Origin: Gordionus sp. m RMFG-2023
Taxonomy: Eukaryota; Nematomorpha; Gordioida; Chordodea; Parachordodidae
DNA: 64,000 bases
Assembly (NCBI RefSeq): GCF_954871325.1
Contig: NC_088775.1
Coordinates: forward strand, 45,485,561-45,549,560
Direction: 5' to 3'
Shown here in pieces: positions 1 through 11,230 of the stretch (positions are counted from its first letter, which is position 1; each line of letters opens with the position of its first letter). The position numbers and the translations under genes were made by a program. Under the pieces are notes generated by a model. It saw only the letters and a program-made list of their open reading frames with translations, ran no database searches and had not been told where the DNA came from.

Positions 1-705
1 AAGCAACTAGAAATGAAAAAAAGGGATAAGATCTTGAGAAAGGGAGTGTTTCCATTCATGACAAGGAGGAGAATTGATATCCAAGCAATCCTAAATTATG
101 TTTTCTGGATAATTGATCGGTAAACAGAAAAGTATTTTGTTCGCAATTTCAGATGTATACAAATACATATACTATACTTTCTTTTTTTATTATAAAGTGA
201 TTTTAAAATGACAATTTATTTATTTAGATATTAAATTTGTGGCCCGAGTTAGCAAAAAAAATCAGCGATTTAGTTCTAAAAATTTACAGCAAGGACACGC
301 TATTACTATGGAAAAAAAATAGTAGGGGGCACGCTAATATAGACGAATTTTAGTTTTTCTAAGAATTTGAAGCATAAATTTTTTGTAAATCTTTTATTTA
401 TTTTTTTAATAGTTTATACCAAAGAATTTCATATAAAATACCTTATATCTATATTATATTGAAATATATTGCAAAAAATATATATTTCAGGAAAGATGGA
501 GTAATTTTTCGAATGTATTATAATTATATTTAAAAATATTATAATATAATACATAAATCGGAAGATCAAAAAAAAGGTGAATTCAATTTTAATAATATTA
601 CACGTTTCCTTGATTGATTATTATTTGCAAATCAGTAAGTTGTCCAGTAAGTTGTCAGCCACTTTTTAATATGTATAGAAGAATTTTACTGAGGAGACAC
701 GTTAA
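1..705. other. AT-rich stretch without a gene
   Basis: I see no supportable coding region or RNA gene. A short patch at about 285-350 holds two similar GGACACGC/GGGCACGC segments, which may be a repeat end. The rest is low-complexity AT sequence. Confidence 0.5.
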
Positions 706-1020
706 TGGTAATCGTCATTATTGGAAATATGTTTTATCATAAGACATGTAAGAAAATCCGTCATAATGTCATTCATAAGGGGAAAGCTTCGCTCACATTC
801 GGCAATACTACACGAATGTTATTACAATTTTGAAAATATTTCAATTCAAGGGGCCATTATTACTTTCATATTATCAATATATTCTCTCATCCCATTTATT
901 GCGAAATCCACATCGAGATTTTTGAAACAAAGTCATTTAATATGCTCTTCCCAAAACGAATGTGAGGGTCTGCTGACGAGTTATCTTTTTCTAAATATTC
1001 CATATCAATTAAATTATCTA
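706..1020 (-). pseudogene. hAT transposase C-terminal relic
   Basis: Read on the minus strand, the stretch after an acceptor-like TTTGTAG at about 1020 gives ADPHIRFGKSILNDF. Further on, in another frame, comes AECERSFSLMN followed by MTDFLTCLMIKHISN. The AECERSFSLMN block is the hallmark of the hAT C-terminal dimerisation domain in the ZNF862/KIAA1586-like group (usual form: SAECERGFS-MN-IKTDLR). Stops and frame changes show it is dead. No terminal repeats could be assigned, so only the tail of an old element seems to survive. The plus-strand open frame over the same bases (721-1029) is best explained as its shadow. Confidence 0.6.
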
Positions 1021-1029
1021 CAAATTTAA

Positions 1030-2211
1030 CATATTATTTTTAATTACTAGAATTTTAGCCTATTTTGCATATTGATTTTTGATGCCTTCTGTTTTTTTTC
1101 AATATTAATAATACTTTTAGAACAAAGGAAGGCAAGTAAAAAAAAGTGAAAATAATTAAATTTTTATTTTATTTTTTATTAATACTAATACTGAAAATTT
1201 TACAATATTATATATATATATATACAATTTTAATTTACACTTTTTACATAAGTTTTTTAAAAGGAACAAATTCGTCCTTAAATTAAATTAACATTTACGA
1301 AAATTAGGAAAATATAAAAGGTCATTAAATAAATTCAAAAGAAAGAATTTTTACAAAAAGGTCATTAATTACAAAGTAAAAAATATATAAAGTTTATGCA
1401 AAATTTATATATTAACAAATACAAATTTATTATTTATCTAGCTTCTTGAGATATTTTGATATGTTCTCCAGAAATATTAAATAAACATTTATTTAGAATT
1501 TATAAAAAAGTAGAATACAGGTGGCATATCCTTAAACGCTTTTAGAACATGAATCGTTTGCTTTATTGATTTTTCAACTTTAGATAAACTGATTGTTCTT
1601 GTCTAATAAAGACAGATTTGATAATTCAAATATAACATCAAACATCATGGCGAGATCTGATAATAATTCACCACTTTATAATAGGATGGGCAGGCCGTTA
1701 AATTTTGCACTGTTATTGGATGCTAAATTTTTGAAATGCGTATACAGGGTCTCTTAGTTATTTCAAACTGTTAAATATTTTGAAAGGGGCAGGCCCCGTC
1801 CTCTACTTTTTTAAAAAATATCTGGAGGAGGCATGCGTAACTTTTTTTTAAATTGGCAAGGTCAGTACATGTTCTCGCGAGCCCCTTCCCCGACTACACC
1901 TCTAAATAGAAATATAGTCAGAAGATATAGATTCCAGATGGAGTTTTTTTATTAAGCTATTATGTTCATAAAATAATTTTAGCAAATAACCTGTAACGCT
2001 ACCAGCGTCCACATTTTCTACATGTCACTCAACAATTTTGTTGGAACGTATAAGAGGGTCTTTTTAGAAACTCTCTCGCACACCTATTTTAAAAATAGAT
2101 AGGTAGCATGTAATGAAAAAAAAATAGTTGCTACATGTGCTTTCTTATGAAGTACTGATACAAAAATCAGATAATAGAGCAAGCAAATATTCTTTCGTCA
2201 AGTTGATTAAT
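1030..2211. other. gene-less AT-rich stretch with a GC-richer patch
   Basis: No coding region is supportable. Around 1780-1905 the base composition changes (GGGGCAGGCCCC, then CCCGACTACACCTC), which looks like a worn transposon end. A TA microsatellite lies at about 1209-1226. Confidence 0.4.
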
Positions 2212-2460
2212 TTATTTTTGAAAATTCTAAAAGTCTTAATAATGCTTCAATCAATGTATATTTAAAAGATGAGTGCAAAGATATATTATGCAAAATAATT
2301 TTAAAATTATACAATTGATTTTTTTTAAAATATAATTTTATTTTACCATCTTCTCTTCCGGTAGAAAGATTATTCGCAAATTTAATATAGTCCAGAAAGG
2401 CATGATTTAAATGATTATTTATCTGAAAAACGATATTAAAAAATAAAGAGCTATCATTTT
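2212..2460 (+). pseudogene. hAT dimerisation-domain relic
   Basis: Two frame-shifted pieces can be read. The first is an upstream segment, FENSKSLNNASINVYLKDE. The second is LPSSLPVERLFAN, then a degraded tail (DYLSEKRY). The core SSLPVERLFA matches the hAT C-terminal signature (SSA-VERLFS) that also occurs in the fuller elements at 15994-16020 and 53330-53360 of this window. The start and terminal repeats are missing. It is an old, unrelated insertion, or the tail of one. Confidence 0.55.
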
Positions 2461-2570
2461 AATAAACTTTATAAATATAATATTAGATTTTTTTAATTTT
2501 ATAGTTGAATATTTTTTATAAATTTGTTTTATTTTATTAAATATTATATTATAATTAGAATTCGGTGTTT

Positions 2571-2677
2571 GCAATATTTATTTTATTGTGCAATATATGT
2601 CATTTTATTGTGCAATATAAGTCATTTTATTTTGCAATATAAACCATTTTATTGTGCAATATAGTTTATTGTGATAA
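2571..2677. repeat. 22-bp tandem repeat, about five units
   Basis: Units begin GCAATAT at 2571, 2590, 2612, 2634 and 2656 (spacing 19, 22, 22, 22) and each carries ATTTTATTG. A looser copy follows at about 2690. It is a short AT-rich minisatellite, and open frames across it are composition artefacts. Confidence 0.8.
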
Positions 2678-2940
2678 ATAATTCATTTTATTGTATAATA
2701 TGGTTTATTGTGCTGAATAATTTTTGGCAATATAATTATACTCAAATTTATTATATGCTCCATAAAACGGTGATATTAATTATATTTGCAATTATAATTA
2801 TAATTTATGTGATATGCTATTGCTGCTACATAAATGTATTATTTATAAATTTTGTATTATATGATGATATTTACATATTTATTATAATTTTTGAAAATGA
2901 TTATAATAAAAATATTAATATAGTAAAAAAAGGAATCTAG

Positions 2941-3172
2941 TGGTACTATAAAAACCGACTTGCAGTATATTCGTCAAAGTATTTATTTGTGAAAAGATTT
3001 TCTTCAATATTTGTTATTTAAATACTTTTTTGAAATTTTTTTATGTATAATTAGTATTTAATTTAAAATACATTTTTTTAAAAGTGTTTGTATTTATATT
3101 CAAATATTTTTCCTTGAAATATATTTGTATTTATATTTAAATAAATTTTTTAAAAACTTGCCCAAACCTGAT
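2941..3172. repeat. possible MITE end (TTGCCCAAACCTG)
   Basis: Repeated GTATTTATATTTAAATA-type blocks lead into ACTTGCCCAAACCTG at about 3158-3172. This layout is common at the ends of hAT-like MITEs that open CAGGTTTGGGCAA. A similar opening occurs at 57954 (GGATTGGGCAGTAACG). No matching second end or TSD was found. Confidence 0.3.
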
Positions 3173-3466
3173 GCTTCCTTTTAAAATAGGAGTGTGAGAG
3201 TTGCCAAAAAGACCCTAAAATACTCAATTTTACATTCATATATCGGACTAAACCTTTTATCCACCCCCTTTTGGTTAAAATCGCTCTATTTATTATTTTG
3301 GTTTTATTTTTAGTTGAGCAGATATTACATCTAGCTTTCACTATAATTATTGATTTTTGATAATATGTTTTTAGAAATTCTATTTAAAACAAAGACTTCA
3401 TTAGCTTTTTAAAAAGGGGTGTGTTAAAAGGTGTTATTTTTTTTTTTAAATATCCATGATTTTTTT

Positions 3467-3688
3467 AGAGTCTATACATATTACACGGCTCGATTTAAGC
3501 GGATTTTTAAAAACGGGTAAACTCAATATTCTGGCCAGAAAAATGTTGTCTAAACATAGAGATTTTTAATATATGTTTAAAACTTTATACCATCTATGAG
3601 CAAAATCTTAAGGCTTGCATAATATTTTTCTTGATAAAATATTGAGTTCGTCGTTTTTAAAAATCGAACGAGCCTTTTAACAACACTA
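3467..3688. repeat. 223-bp hAT MITE family, copy 1 (diverged)
   Basis: This is homologous over its length to the well-kept copy at 59619-59841. It has an inner left arm CGGCTCGATTTAAGCGG, the middle text CTATGAGCAAAATCTTAAGG, and a right arm ending TTTTAACAACACTA at 3688. The outermost left end is eroded and no TSD is recognisable. It has no coding capacity. Confidence 0.65.
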
Positions 3689-3699
3689 CTATTTATATA

Positions 3700-5949
3700 A
3701 AATTATAGGCGGCCATCTTAGAACTGTGTACACAAGTTCCTTTTATTGAAATTTATTACAAGATTTTTCTAAAAAAATATTAGTTAGTGATTTCGCATTC
3801 TCATTCAACATTTCAAGGGATAAAATATTTCAACTAGACTGTTCTCTTAGCAATTTTGATGGAAATATTGCTTATAAATAATAATATAACATGTATCATC
3901 ATCGTAACTGCGTAATAACCAACAATAATATATGAGGTTATTAAATTTTGAATTATATTCCAACTGTAGCTATCATTTAATTTTGCTGATAAATAGGGAG
4001 CATTGCCAGTAGGAGTATATACATCATTTAAAATCGCACATATTATTTTAAACATGAAAATATTTTACAATACTCAATTATTTGGGTTTTACAAGTAGAA
4101 GTATCCGGTATAATAGCTTGAAAGGATTATAAATCAGTTGAACGAATTATGAATTATATTAGAATAGGAATTACAAAATTTTGATTACAATTAAATTAGT
4201 CTTTTCGATTTATATCATATTTGCTGCTTGTGTATATACCTAAGATAAAATGTTGTTTTAGTTTTTTTCTTGAAGTAGTTTATATAAGCCATATTTATTT
4301 TGATAAATCCTTCATATGTCAATTTACTTTCAAACTCGGCTTATATCTTTAAATAATTTATGTACTTAAATAGTTTATTGAATAAACAAATCCTAAAATT
4401 AAAAGGGGGGGGGGGCTTCTTGTCAATATTTTGATGGGACTCAGGTCCCAAATAGCTACTCTACCCTCTACTACTAATGCAACTGCGCCAAATTGAATAA
4501 TGCCATTTAAATAATTGTAAATTTATATATTATTTAGTTTCTTATTCTAATGAATGCAAAGACGATACCCCAAATTGGACTACCATACTTTCATTTTAAC
4601 TAATGCTTCATTAGCTCAGGGTAAATGAAGAAGGTAGCGTATATATCTAGGACTTTTTAAATGTGTCAAGGAAATAATATAATATAAAATATTATAGGTA
4701 ATAATACTAAGAATGTTAATTTATCTAGAATTTTATTTAAATTTTAAAAAAACAATCTATACCTATCATCTATACTAGATATAACGTGGTCCTGTCAGCA
4801 AAGATTTTTAAAAATGTTTTAGGCCCGGCCTGTATCAAGTGTAATTATTTGTTGCCGATAAAATTATTTTACCATATTATCAAGGCCAGCATGGAAAATA
4901 TTTTTACAACTTGCCTAATCCAATTCTTTATAGACCTGGTTTAGGGCTTGAGCAAGGCCATGAGATTCCTGATTTATATACTTCATTTAATTGTTTAAGT
5001 TTATTTTTGCCTCTAAGATTGTTAAAGTAACCAATATTAAGTCATAACTTATTTTAAAACTCATTTTATGTAAATTATAAACCAAAAATACTAGGTATCT
5101 TCAATAAACTAAAATGTAATATATACCATAATTAAAGAAAGTAACCTTAAAATATAATAGAGGTATTTATAAACTTTAATTTTTTTAGGATGAAAATTGA
5201 AATCATATTGTTCGTCATTTATAAAACATCTCTTTTAAATTATAATTGCATATCTCTTAAAAATAGAACACATTAAATTATAATAATTACTAATAGTATT
5301 AATTCATTTTAAAATTTTCAGATGTTTTTCATCAAAATATTTTATATATTTTATAATAGCTTGATAAATGATGTTATATAATTTTGTCTTTAATTGCATT
5401 GATATGTGACTTATTATACTTTCATTTTGCAGTGTTTGTAATATAATGTCAAACTCATTAAAGAGAATAATAATAACTAATTAACTAAGTTAAATTATTA
5501 AGCTATCTAATTTTCGAAATAATATGAGGAAAGAAGATCGGTTAACCTGACCACTTTCCTTGTTTTAATATAATACGTTTAAATATGAAATACATTCATA
5601 GATAAAGGTTATAAATAAATATCTACAAAAAGTATAAAGGGTTTAGAAGTTAAAATATTAAATAGCCATCCCTGTTTTTAAGATGATGTGACCTTCATTT
5701 TTTTATGGAAATTAATTTATTTTAGGCCTATTTCAAATTTTATTTTTAATTTGTAATATTATCGTTTTCATACAAAATTTTATGGATCTCTTTAACACAA
5801 TAATATTTATATAATTATCACACCGAAATTCGAAAAACAAGAATATGAATCATTTATAGTTAAAAAAATATTTATTGTGTTTAGGAGCCAGAATTGTATC
5901 TAAATTAAATTATTTGTTCATATAATTAAATATTACACCCTCAAGATTT
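3700..5949. other. gene-less AT-rich stretch with worn repeat debris
   Basis: No convincing gene. A hydrophobic minus-strand frame at 3834-4055 is ordinary AT-rich noise. A G-run lies at 4405-4416. A patch with AGGCCCGGCCTG near 4822 resembles the GCCCGGC-bearing relics at 17.1, 47.3-48.3 and 55.65 kb. Confidence 0.4.
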
Positions 5950-6079
5950 AGCTAATAGATATCCAGATCTTGTGCCATCTATGAGCAAAGTCTTAAGGCT
6001 TGTGCAATATTTTTCAAAATAAAATATTGAGTTAGCCGTTTTTAAAGATAGGCTCAAATCGACCCGTTTAACAACACTA
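5950..6079. repeat. 223-bp hAT MITE family, copy 2 (right half)
   Basis: It begins in the middle text (GTGCCATCTATGAGCAAAG) and ends CCCGTTTAACAACACTA. It contains the inner arm ATTGAGTTAGCCGTTTTTAA, which is nearly identical to the 59.6-kb copy. The left half is absent or too diverged to see. Confidence 0.65.
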
Positions 6080-6627
6080 CCATTTGGCATCATGGGCGCC
6101 TGAGCTAATAAAAATTGTTTTATAAAGTGAAAAAATTGGTGAAGGGGGATTATACATACTATTTAATATATAATTTATCATTTGTGTTTACATAATGTTC
6201 TTTTCTTTCTTAGTTAAAATAAATATTATTCGTTTATTTTCATATATATATTTTATAGAGTTGAATTTTTAAATTTTGTATCAAATTAATAGTTAATTTT
6301 GAAGATTGAATTAAAAATAAAACGTTTAAAGTATATTGTGAAAGCGTAATAAATATATCGCCACTGGTGTTACATAAAAACAAATAATCATTTATTTAAT
6401 AATGGCTTTCAATTGATGATATAATAGAAATAAATTTTAAAATATTGAATTTACTAAAAAAATTTAAATAAGTACATCACCTAGCTAGTCCGCTACCATT
6501 TGAGATAGCTGGCAATATTTTTTGAATATTTGCAGATTTTATGAGTTATAAAGAAATCAGGTCTACATTGCCTTTGTTTCTCTACCTTTAAAATTTTATG
6601 AAATATAAAGTTTAAAGCCGATTATGA
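6080..6627. other. AT-rich stretch, nothing recognised
   Basis: No open frame, RNA gene or repeat end stands out. Confidence 0.4.
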
Positions 6628-6800
6628 CAGGGTTGCCAGGTCTCTCCCCATCAGCGGGAGACTCCAGCAATTTTTTAGCTTATATGCAGAGATCTCTCTC
6701 CTGCAAAACTTGCACAAATAGAAATCTCCCGCAAATAACTCCCTCAATTTTAAAATTTCTCCCGCATTAAAATTTTTGCATTTTAAGGTATTTAATTTAT
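6628..6800 (+). repeat. one end of a hAT-like element with TCTCCCGC subterminal repeats
   Basis: It opens CAGGGTTGCCAGG, a typical hAT terminal repeat. Within 150 bp there are four or five variants of a TCTCCCGCA motif, and one GCGGGAGA in reverse orientation. Such clusters are normal for hAT subterminal regions. The partner end was not found before hAT-A starts at 7553. Confidence 0.4.
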
Positions 6801-9714
6801 AAATAATAATTTTTAGAAACAGTATTTGATTATTTTTATATTTTTAAATAAATTTAAAATTCCTTACAAAAGATGTTCCTAGTTTGTCAATTTCCTACTT
6901 CCTAAAAGTTTTATCCAATATAAAACAACATCACAATAACCGTGTGTTTGTTAATAATATCTTCATATCAATCATATCCACAAAAACTTACCACTTTTGA
7001 AAAACTAACCTTGTCATTTTTCAAAAATCACGCTCCCAAATCAAATTTTGATGAAGAATCTTATTTAAAAAATTCACTTTTTTTATTGATATATTGTTTT
7101 ATAGTTATTTTTAAATTATAGCGAATTTTATTAGAATTTTTTTATAAATTTTGAGATCCATAATTTATAAATATAATTATTGCTTGATTCATCATGTTAT
7201 ATTTTGGGACTAATAATCAGCTCTACCCTTACAAAGCATGGTGATTGGCAAATTTCAAAAACGCCTATCTTCAAATTAAAAAAATTGTGGAACCTCGGCA
7301 AGACTTCTATTTAAGACAAAAAATAGCAATTACCATCCATAAGATAAATTATGTGTGCTTTATTAACTCAATTAATTCAATTGCTCCTGATGATAGAATC
7401 ATCCTTCCCATTTATGTTTTATTCAATTTCTAATATTTCAATCCTTATCTTTAGCTGTTACTACTTTTAATATTCTATTTTATTTTTAATATATACTGTT
7501 ACCCATTTTAGCTCAGTTTCATTTTTATATTATTATATGTATTTCATTTTTGCAGAGTTGTTAAAGTAGCGCGCTACGTAGCGTATTTTGGTAGCGATAG
7601 ATAATAGCCGCTACTTTTTTTTAAATTATTTAATTTTTTAGCGCGCTACTTTTAAAAAATATAATGAATGTAAGTATAAACATGAAAATTTAAATATAAT
7701 ATCATAATTAATTATAATTTTTATAATTTATTATTTAATTTAGAAATTAAATATATTTTCAATCTGTGTTAATAATCTAAAATGGCATCGCCCATGGATA
7801 TCCAAATCCTTGAAAGTGATTCAGAGATGGAAGATTCAATGGAAGAAAATGTACTTAATAGTTCTAGTAACGATTTCCCATTCCCTAGATTTGAAAAATT
7901 TTTTAAAATAAATATTAAAACAAAATCTGGATTCAAATTCCTGTGCTTAAAATATAAAAAAAATATATCATCAAATCAATCGAGTAGCTATAACCTGAAA
8001 AACACCTTAAGGTAAATTGTTATTTTTACATTATAATATTATTTATTTTATTAGACTGTTCACGCCAATTGCTATAAGGAAATAGAGAAACATATAAAAA
8101 ATTTTGGTATAGGAGAATCTTCATTCAAAAAGACAAATACTATCCAAACTAAATTAACTGATAATAAACATGCCAATATTTCACAAAAATTGGCTGATAA
8201 AGTAATTGTTGATTTTATTATTGACACAGTTCAGCCATTGTCCTTGGTTGATAATCCATTATTTACTATGATGATTAAAACTTTATCCCCTGGCACAACA
8301 GTTTTATGTCGCCAGACACTTATGAATAAAATAGCCGACAACTTCAAAGTGATGAAAGATGCTCTAATAGTAGAGTTATCAGATATATCTTATGTATGTA
8401 CCACGGCAGATAGTTGGACACATAACAGAAGGTAAAAACTTATTTATATTTATAAATTGATTTGATTAAATATTTTTAGAGCTTATTTGGGAATCACAGG
8501 CCATTGGTTAGACCCTAGGACTTTAAAAAGAAGATCTGTAGCCTTAGCCCTTAAAAGGATTATAGGATGCCAGAGTACTTGCAAATAAAATTATTGACAT
8601 CCACAAATCTTTTAGGATTCATAATAAAGTTTGCAAGATGGTTACTGATAATGGGTCTAACTACCCGAAGGCATTTAGGTTATATCACAAATTTATTTAT
8701 AATATTTATTTTAAGTTATGATTTTTTGGGCAGTAAATTAATCAGAATGGAATGGTTATTATTTAATCTATAAAATATTTAGTATTATAATATTTCACAT
8801 TATTTATAGAATTTTTATTAACTAAATACACACATATTTTAATAATATTATGATTATCATAATTTATATCAAATTATAAATAAAATTAGTGAAATTAACT
8901 AATAAAATATAAAAAAGAGGTGGATTATTTCATTAATTTTTATTGTACAGTGTCATTGAGCTAATCTAACATTTAATAAGATATGGTTATTGAATATTTC
9001 ATGGATGATTATATTTTTACTATATTTATTTCTTATTGATTAATTGCCATCAATTTATATACAGTACAGGGAATTCATTCAATGTATTCATTTGATAAAA
9101 TATTTTTGCTTAGTTACATTATAATTCCTGAGGTTCAAAATTTAGAATACTAAGAAATGATTTTTCCACTCCATTTTTGATAAATATTATTAGACATTTC
9201 TATTAAAACTGGATGAATAATTTAATTTGTCCTATTTAATATGAATATAGAATATTTGGTGAGGATAATGCTGAAGATGAGATACAGAATGATAGTTGAC
9301 ATGTATTGGAAGAGGAGGAAATAGGTGTTGATGCCAATGATATTAATGAGATCTTAGAAGAAGGTTTAAATTATTTTATAATACATGTTAATCTAATCAA
9401 TATTCTATAGGATCTTCAACAGTGGCGTAGACAAAGGGGGGGGGGGTCGAAACCCCCCCCATTGAAAAAAATTTATGTTTTTTAAAAATTTTTTTTTTTT
9501 TTATAAAATAAAAAATATTATTTTTTTATTGCGAATAATTATATTTAAAAAACGGTTTCAATTTAGACAAATAAGATAATATATTATATATAATACAATA
9601 TGAATATGAATATCACAATGAAATATATTTATAAAAAAAGGAGTTTTAATTTTAAATGATCACATCGTTTAAAAATATATATAAATTATATGAACTAAAA
9701 TATTAAATAACAAT

Positions 9715-11230
9715 AAAAGAATAAAGATATATTGTATGTAAATAATTTCTGGCATAGTTAAATTTATTAAATAACAATAAAGATATTTTGTAAATATTTT
9801 CTGGCTTGGCATAGTTAAATTAGATATTTATAAATTTAATTATTAAATATATATTTTTAAACTATATAGATAGTTTGTAAATTTTAATTTTTTATAATTT
9901 TTAAATATGGATATCCGTAAGTTTTTTCGTCAACAACAAAAAGAAAAAGGTATATAAAAATTTAAGTTGTGTAATTTGAATTAGAAATATATATAGATAT
10001 AGATGTTGCTCTTGCTAGTAAAAATCAGCCATCAGTTGAGTTGGTTTTCGTTGTATCCTCAGATGACGAAGGTAATGGTAATATTTATAATATCTTTTAT
10101 TTAAATCTTGCAATTAGAAGGACCAGACATACCATTACCACTCCATGGGAAAACCAAAGATGAGTTAGCTACAAAATCATCAAATGATGGTATATATTCT
10201 AAATTATTTATAATTTCTAATATTTTTTAATTAAAAATAGAAATATTATGTGTTACAAAAGCATGTGAGCTATCAGTTGATTTGGCTGGAAAATCATCAA
10301 ATGATTGTATAGTATTTATTTTAATTCCATTTTTTTTATTTGTAAATTATACTATTTTCATTTTGAGTTATTAAAATTTTGCAATGTACGATATTTAAAA
10401 GTTAGTCATTTTTTTGTGTTATTCAAAAGGTAGTACATTATAAGCCAAGCAGAGTTGAGAAGTATTGAAAACAACAATAAGAATAAAGATATATTGTATT
10501 TGTAAATAATTTCTGGCATAGTTAAATTAGAATATTAAATAACAATAAAGATATTTTGTAAATATTTTCTGGCTTGGCATAGTTAAATTAGATATTTATA
10601 AATTTAATTATTAAATATATATTTTTAAATTTAAACTATTTAGATAGTTTGTTTTGTTTGTAAATTTTAAGTTTTTATAATTTTTAAATATGGATATCCG
10701 TAAATTTTTTTGTCAACAACAAAAAGAAAAGGTATATATTAATTTATTTATAAAATTTAAGTTATGTAATTTGAATTAGAAATATATATGGATGTTGCTA
10801 GTGAAAATCAGCCATCAGTTGAGTTCGAAGGTAATGGTATTATCAATATCTTTTATTTAAATCTTGCAATTAGAAATACCAGACATACCATTACCACTCC
10901 ATCTCCATGGGAAAACCAATGATGAGTTAGCTACAAAATCATCAAATGATGGTATATATTCTAAATTATTTATAATTTCTAATATTTTTTAATTAAAAAT
11001 AGAAACATTATGTGTTACAAAAGCATGTGAGCTATCAGTTGATTTGGCTGGAAAATCATCAAATGATGGTATAGTATTTATTTTAATTCCATTTTTTTTA
11101 TTTGTAAATTATACTATTTTCATTTTGAGTTATTAAAATTTTGCAATGTACGATATTTAGTTATAATTTTAAAGTTAGTCATTTTTTTGTGTTATTTTGC
11201 AAAAGGTAGTATATTATAAGTTCAGAGTTG
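9715..11230. repeat. about 760-bp tandem duplication inside hAT-B
   Basis: The block from about 9715 to 10470 is repeated at 10471 to 11230 with small indels. Shared landmarks include TTCTGGCTTGGCATAG (9800 and 10570), ATGGATATCCGTAA (9907 and 10690), ACCAGACATACCATTACCAC (about 10120 and 10880) and GCATGTGAGCTATCAG (10261 and 11024). The duplicated part contains the start-codon exon and the next small exons of the transposase. Confidence 0.9.

Noticed and set aside
3834-4055. Hydrophobic 73-residue minus-strand frame with possible membrane spans
   Set aside because: Ile/Leu/Tyr-rich frames are expected by chance at this AT content. There is no splice context or homologue I know.
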